A stretch of 64,000 nucleotides of DNA, taken from NCBI RefSeq assembly GCF_000296215.2, contig NZ_CP013949.1, positions 3,961,501-4,025,500 of the forward strand. The letters are read 5' to 3'. How positions within the stretch are numbered: the stretch's first letter is position 1; the number at the start of each line of letters is the position of its first letter. The stretch comes from Bradyrhizobium sp. CCGE-LA001. GTDB lineage: Bacteria; Pseudomonadota; Alphaproteobacteria; Rhizobiales; Xanthobacteraceae. The position numbers and the translations under genes are program-made. Below, piece by piece: positions 60,144-64,000 of this stretch. The notes under the pieces were generated by a model. It was not told the origin of the DNA and made no database searches. It saw only the letters and a list, made by a program, of their open reading frames with translations.

Positions 60144-61316
60144 TCAGCCGGCTTTCGCCGCAGCAGCCGGTTTGGCCGGCGGCGGCTTCAGCGGCTTGTC
60201 CTGCTTCTTCGACCACGAGATGTAATAGGCCACGGTCGTCATGATCGCGATGCCTGCGATGCTGACGAATATTTGCGCCAGCAGCGAGCCCGAGCTCATC
60301 GACAGCTCGAAATGGCCGACGAAGGACAGGAATACGCCGACGCAGAACACCGCGAGCGACTGCTGGCCGCAGACGATCAGCGGATCGAACACCTTCCATT
60401 CCAGGCCCGGCCATTCCTTGGGCACGAAACGGATCACCAGGATCACGATCACGACGAAGTGCATGAAGCGATAAGGTGCAAGGTTGGTCTTGTCGTTGGG
60501 ATTGAAGGCCGAGAACAGCCACTCCGGGAACATGCCGCCAAAGGTCGGGAAGCGGCCGGCCATGGTCATGACCAGCGCGAAGGCCAGATAGGCGAGGCAG
60601 AGGTAGAGCGTGACCGGCGCATTGATCAGCGCCGCCGAGCGCCGCGCGCCGCCCATGGCGCACCAGGCGCCGAAAACGAACAGAACCTGCCAGCAATAGG
60701 GGTTGAAGTACCACTGGCCGGCCGGATAGGCCGTCAGATTCCAGCCGAAATGGCGGGCTGCGAGCCACAGCACGATGGACAGCGCCATCGTCAGGTCCGG
60801 CTTGCGCAGCATGAACCACAGCACCGGCGGAAACAGTCCCATCAGCACGATGTAGAGCGGCAGCACGTCCAGATTGAGCGGCTTGAAGCGCAGGAACAGG
60901 CCTTGGCGCAGCGTCTCGGTGGCGTTGTCGACGAGGCCGGCGACGTTGAACTCGTTGATCATCTCGGAATCGCCGAAGCGCAGCGCGAGATAGCTGATCG
61001 AGGCAATGTAGATCACGAACAGGATGATGTGGGCGACATAGAGCTGCCAGACCCGCTTGGTGAGCCGGGTGGCGCCGACGATGAAGCCGCGCTCCAGCAT
61101 CATCCGCGCATAGACGAAGGATGCCGTGTAGCCTGAGATGAAGACGAACAGATCGGCCGCGTCGGAGAAGCCGTAATTGCGCGTCGTGATCCAATTCACC
61201 ACGTTGTCGGGGATGTGGTCGAGGAAGATCGCCCAGTTCGCAACGCCGCGAAATAGGTCGAGCCGAAGGTCGCGACCCTTGTCGGGAAGCGTTGCGCTGA
61301 CGTTCAGGAAGGCCAT
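60144..61316 (-). CDS. opgC: OpgC-family membrane acyltransferase
   Basis: A 390-aa membrane protein with about 10 helices. The OpgC start is LRLDLFRGVANWAIFLDHIP, then FVFISGYTASFVYARMM and GQQSLAVFCVGVFLSF. OpgC succinylates osmoregulated periplasmic glucans, which in rhizobia are cyclic. The start at 61316 (MAFLNVSATLPDKGRDLR) is chosen over an upstream ATG with no site. The C terminus is Pro/Lys-rich. Confidence 0.92.
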   Translation of the reverse strand: MAFLNVSATLPDKGRDLRLDLFRGVANWAIFLDHIPDNVVNWITTRNYGFSDAADLFVFISGYTASFVYARMMLERGFIVGATRLTKRVWQLYVAHIILFVIYIASISYLALRFGDSEMINEFNVAGLVDNATETLRQGLFLRFKPLNLDVLPLYIVLMGLFPPVLWFMLRKPDLTMALSIVLWLAARHFGWNLTAYPAGQWYFNPYCWQVLFVFGAWCAMGGARRSAALINAPVTLYLCLAYLAFALVMTMAGRFPTFGGMFPEWLFSAFNPNDKTNLAPYRFMHFVVIVILVIRFVPKEWPGLEWKVFDPLIVCGQQSLAVFCVGVFLSFVGHFELSMSSGSLLAQIFVSIAGIAIMTTVAYYISWSKKQDKPLKPPPAKPAAAAKAG

Positions 61317-61572
61317 GCGTCGGGAGCTCTCGGAGAGGACGGAAGCGCTGATATCGGTGAGGCCGGGCCGTCGGACGGGATCCCGGCGCGGAAGGCAGGT
61401 ACGCAATTGTCACGGTGCAGCATAATGACTATACCCATAGGCAAGGCACCCCGGGAGCCGGAATCACCGCGCATGTCCCGAACGGTGTCTCTATACTATG
61501 CTGCAGTTTCCACCAACTGCCACCGTGACGCATCGGAATCGAACGAAAAAGACGAAGAGGCCCGGACCATCC

Positions 61573-61878
61573 ATGACCGCACGCATTTTCAAACCCGCCA
61601 AGAACGCGATGCAATCCGGCCGGTCCAAGACGAAGGAATGGCAGCTCGATTACGAGCCGGAGCAGCCGCGTTCGGTGGAGCCGCTGATGGGCTGGACCTC
61701 GTCCGGAGACATGAAGCAGCAGATCACGCTGCGCTTCCACAGCAAGGAAGAGGCGGTCGCCTATTGCGAGCGCAAGGGCATCGCCTACCAGGTGATCGAG
61801 CCGCAGGAATCGATCCGCCGCCCGGTTGCCTATGCCGATAATTTCTCGTTTCGCCGCGGCGAGCCCTGGACGCATTGA
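61573..61878 (+). CDS. NDUFS4-like subunit of respiratory Complex I
   Basis: A 101-aa ETC complex I subunit conserved region protein. It starts MTARIFKPAKNAMQSGRSKT, then WQLDYEPEQPRSVEPLMGWTSSGDMKQQITLRF and EAVAYCERKGIAYQVIEP. In alphaproteobacteria this supernumerary subunit is encoded apart from the nuo operon, as here. A hairpin follows at 61904-61928. Confidence 0.93.
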   Translation: MTARIFKPAKNAMQSGRSKTKEWQLDYEPEQPRSVEPLMGWTSSGDMKQQITLRFHSKEEAVAYCERKGIAYQVIEPQESIRRPVAYADNFSFRRGEPWTH

Positions 61879-61903
61879 TCCTCGGCAAGCTCGATCGGTA
61901 CGT

Positions 61904-61928
61904 GATGCCCGGGCTTGTCCCGGGCATC
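61904..61928 (+). terminator. Hairpin after NDUFS4-like gene
   Basis: gatgcccggg, loop cttgt, cccgggcatc: a perfect 10-bp stem. There is only a weak T-tract, so it may instead be a dispersed repeat. Confidence 0.5.
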
Positions 61929-62109
61929 CGCGTTTCGGCGGCAGCGTGAAGAACGGGGATGGCCGGGACATAGGCGAGCGGGAGCCGTCCTTCGGACGGT
62001 TACGGCCGACGCCGGGAGCGGTTAGTCGCTTGAACCGAAGAACTCTTGGCAGCCATTTCGCTGCGTGCTTCGCTTGCCGTCATGACACGATCACGGCGAG
62101 GATAGGGGT

Positions 62110-62604
62110 ATGGCGGGGCGTGACCAGCTCGACGGCATTGATCTGAAGATATTGTCCGAGCTGCAGCAGGACGGGCGGGTTCGCAACAACGAGCTGGCGC
62201 TGCGTGTCGGGGTGTCCGCGCCGAACTGCCTGCGGCGACTGAAATCGCTGTTCAGCCGGGGCGTGATCCGGGCGGTGCGCGCCGTCATCGACGAGCGGCT
62301 GCTTGGCTATGAGGTGGTGTCGTTCGTTTCGATCCAGCTCGGCAGCCAGGCTCAGCCGGTGCTGGAGGCGTTCGAGAGCTCGATATCAGCGATCCCGCGC
62401 ATCCAGCAGTGCTGGCGCATTTCTGGCGACACCGACTATCTCCTCAAATGCGTGGCGCCGAGCGTCGAGAGCATGCGCCAGCAGCTCCTGCATTTTGCCG
62501 CGATGCCTGATGTGAAAAACGTTCGCAGCTTCCCCGTGCTGGGCGTCGCCAAAGACGTGCCGCTGCCGTTGCAGGAGGTCGCCGTCGCGGCGTCGGCCGG
62601 ATAG
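62110..62604 (+). CDS. Lrp/AsnC family transcriptional regulator
   Basis: A 164-aa feast/famine regulator. The HTH is DQLDGIDLKILSELQQDGRV, continuing NNELALRVGVSAPNCLRRLKSL (about 5-60), followed by the RAM ligand-binding alpha-beta domain with ISGDTDYLLKCVAPSVESM. It probably responds to an amino acid. No divergent partner is in view. Confidence 0.93.
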   Translation: MAGRDQLDGIDLKILSELQQDGRVRNNELALRVGVSAPNCLRRLKSLFSRGVIRAVRAVIDERLLGYEVVSFVSIQLGSQAQPVLEAFESSISAIPRIQQCWRISGDTDYLLKCVAPSVESMRQQLLHFAAMPDVKNVRSFPVLGVAKDVPLPLQEVAVAASAG

Positions 62605-62814
62605 GGGTCCTGAAAGAGACAACCGGGATATCAACTAATCAAATCATTTGCATGACTCACTCACCTAACTGTGACATGTGATTTCGGAAGCCCTGCGATG
62701 CGCCAAGACGTGATTGTCGGTTCAGCCGCCCCGCCTAGATGCAAGGGGTGAACCTCAGCCTGCGTCGCATCCTGAGGCCTGTTTTGTGGGACCCTTGAAG
62801 CTGGAAGAGACACC

Positions 62815-63114
62815 ATGACCTCGACCTCGAAGACGTTCGTCGCATCCGCTGCGACGCTGTTCGCCTCCGCGTTTCTCATGATGACCGCGCCCGCCGCGCA
62901 GGCGGAAGACTACTGCATCACCAACGGCGCCCAGGCCGCTCATGGCTGCGGCTACCCGACGATGGAAGCCTGCCGGGCGGCGGCCGGCGGGATCGGCGGC
63001 ACCTGCTCGCAGAGCGGCGGCGCGAAGACCTCAAACGACGCGATGGCCTATCAGCCGAAGCACACACAGCCGCGCGCCAAGCTTCGCTCGGGCGGTCAGA
63101 CCAACTCGAACTGA
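62815..63114 (+). CDS. DUF3551 secreted protein
   Basis: A 99-aa protein with a signal peptide (cleavage near AQA-EDYC, residue 30). The DUF3551 core is DYCITNGAQAAHGCGYPTMEACRAAAGGIGGTC with four Cys. The tail is disordered. It is typical of Bradyrhizobium and relatives. A strong terminator follows. Confidence 0.9.
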   Translation: MTSTSKTFVASAATLFASAFLMMTAPAAQAEDYCITNGAQAAHGCGYPTMEACRAAAGGIGGTCSQSGGAKTSNDAMAYQPKHTQPRAKLRSGGQTNSN

Positions 63115-63145
63115 AGTTGAAATCGACATCGGTTTCGCGACGTTG

Positions 63146-63185
63146 CGGCCTTCGGGATTCATCCCGGAGGCCGTTCGTTTTTCTC
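63146..63185 (+). terminator. Rho-independent terminator after DUF3551 gene
   Basis: cggccttcggga (63146-63157), loop ttca minus one closing base, tcccggaggccg (63162-63173): 12 pairs with one wobble, followed by ttcgtttttctc. Confidence 0.88.
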
Positions 63186-63206
63186 GCGCAGGCGACGGCT
63201 GGCGCC

Positions 63207-64000
63207 TCAGCGATAACGGCCGCGGAATTCGCGCGGGCTCGCACCGGTCCAGGTCCGGAAGGCACGGGAAAAACTCTTCTCGTTGCGGAAGCCGGCGATT
63301 TCCGCGATCCGCTTGATCGGAGTGCGGCCGCGCAGAAGCTCCTGTTTTGCCAGTTCGAACTTCGCCTCTTCTTTGAGATCGCGCAGCGAGGTGGCCTCCT
63401 CGCGGAGACGCCGATGCATGGTGCGGGTGGAGAGCGCCAGCTCGCTGGCAACGTCCTCGGCGCCGAGACTGCGTCCGCGCGCACGGCGAAGCACGCGGCG
63501 GACGCGCTCGATCAGCAACCGGTCGCGCCGATAGGGCAGCACCGTCAGCCGCAGCGCGCCCTTGAGCATGTTGTCGAGATCGCTCGGGCTGCGCGTCAGC
63601 GGTAGCGAGAGATAATGCTTGTCGAAGACGATGCGCGCGCAGTCCGCATCGAAGCGCACGTTCTTGCAGAAGATGGTCGGATAGACCGAGACATGGCCGG
63701 GCTCGGAATAAGGGAATTCCGCTGCCCGTAGCGCGATCCCGGAATCGACCGCCCAGCAGGAGAAGCCGAGCACGTAGCGGAGCAGGGTGACGAGGCAGAA
63801 TTCACGCAAGGGCCCGAGATCGCGCAGCTCCCGGATCGAGACGATTGCGGTCTCCTCGTTCAGTTCCAGATCGAGCAGCACGTCCTCGGTGATCAGGCGG
63901 TGATGCCGGCACCAGCGCTTGAGCGCGACCTCCAGTGTCGGCGCCGTGATCGAGGCACGGCACAGCATGCCGTAGGTGCCCCATGCCAGCCGCCGCGAGA
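63207..64000 (-). CDS. AraC family transcriptional regulator (5' end outside window)
   Basis: At least 264 aa; the frame is open through the right edge (RRLAWGTYG before the ATG at 63968), so the true start lies beyond. The N-terminal arabinose-binding-type domain (SRRLAWGTYGMLCRASITAP, TLEVALKRWCRHHRL) is partial. The C-terminal AraC HTH pair is ELALSTRTMHRRLREEATSL and IKRIAEIAGFRNEKSFSRAFRTWTGASPREFR. Confidence 0.92.
   Translation of the reverse strand, partial: SRRLAWGTYGMLCRASITAPTLEVALKRWCRHHRLITEDVLLDLELNEETAIVSIRELRDLGPLREFCLVTLLRYVLGFSCWAVDSGIALRAAEFPYSEPGHVSVYPTIFCKNVRFDADCARIVFDKHYLSLPLTRSPSDLDNMLKGALRLTVLPYRRDRLLIERVRRVLRRARGRSLGAEDVASELALSTRTMHRRLREEATSLRDLKEEAKFELAKQELLRGRTPIKRIAEIAGFRNEKSFSRAFRTWTGASPREFRGRYR

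Overview
The window is high-GC alphaproteobacterial DNA. It is most likely from Bradyrhizobium or a close relative in the Nitrobacteraceae. The support is the order hom - glpX - (chemoreceptor) - recJ, the EF-P/EpmA/EpmB set, DUF3551, DUF1236 and DUF2934 small proteins, two kinds of palindromic intergenic repeat, and many very short conserved-looking genes. All calls are read from sequence only; no database search was run.

Layout. 1-4.3 kb: C-terminal part of homoserine dehydrogenase, GlpX fructose-bisphosphatase, a HAD dehalogenase, an ASCH protein and a Tat-exported metallo-beta-lactamase-fold hydrolase. 4.5-11.5 kb: a GntR/FCD repressor divergent from a six-gene catabolic operon (enoyl-CoA hydratase, class III CoA-transferase, TctC-TctB-TctA transporter, PdxA-family dehydrogenase). 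11.5-24.4 kb: cupin, NmrA-like protein, soluble chemoreceptor, RecJ, SDR, class II aldolase, lytic transglycosylase, MarR-AhpD-cupin cluster, DUF808 protein and an M23 peptidase. 24.4-27.3 kb: EF-P divergent from the EpmA-EpmB genes that modify it. 27.6-28.9 kb: DAHP synthase behind a 26-residue leader peptide rich in Tyr, Phe and Trp, with a terminator and alternative pairings that together look like a ribosome-mediated attenuator. 28.9-34.95 kb: membrane proteins, a PilZ protein and an OafA-type acyltransferase.

34.94-42.98 kb: a decayed integrated island. An 18-bp copy of the 3' end of a tRNA-Glu gene lies at its left edge and the intact tRNA-Glu at its right edge. It has visibly lower GC over much of its length. 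It carries a stand-alone Cas2-like protein, a PadR regulator coupled to a small partner, a DUF2806 gene, a proteasome-like/SEC-C gene, two small secreted proteins and phage-like genes. No integrase is visible, and three of its genes carry single-base frameshifts.

43-64 kb: core chromosome again, with an unusually dense run of very small genes (26-100 aa) between 43 and 56 kb. HU, a sirtuin, a double cold-shock protein, DUF192, tRNA-Pro, OpgC, an NDUFS4-like Complex I subunit, an Lrp regulator, DUF3551 and a partial AraC regulator follow. Several intergenic elements (hairpin-terminator pairs, palindromes, a roughly 110-bp dispersed repeat) remain unexplained by the genes.
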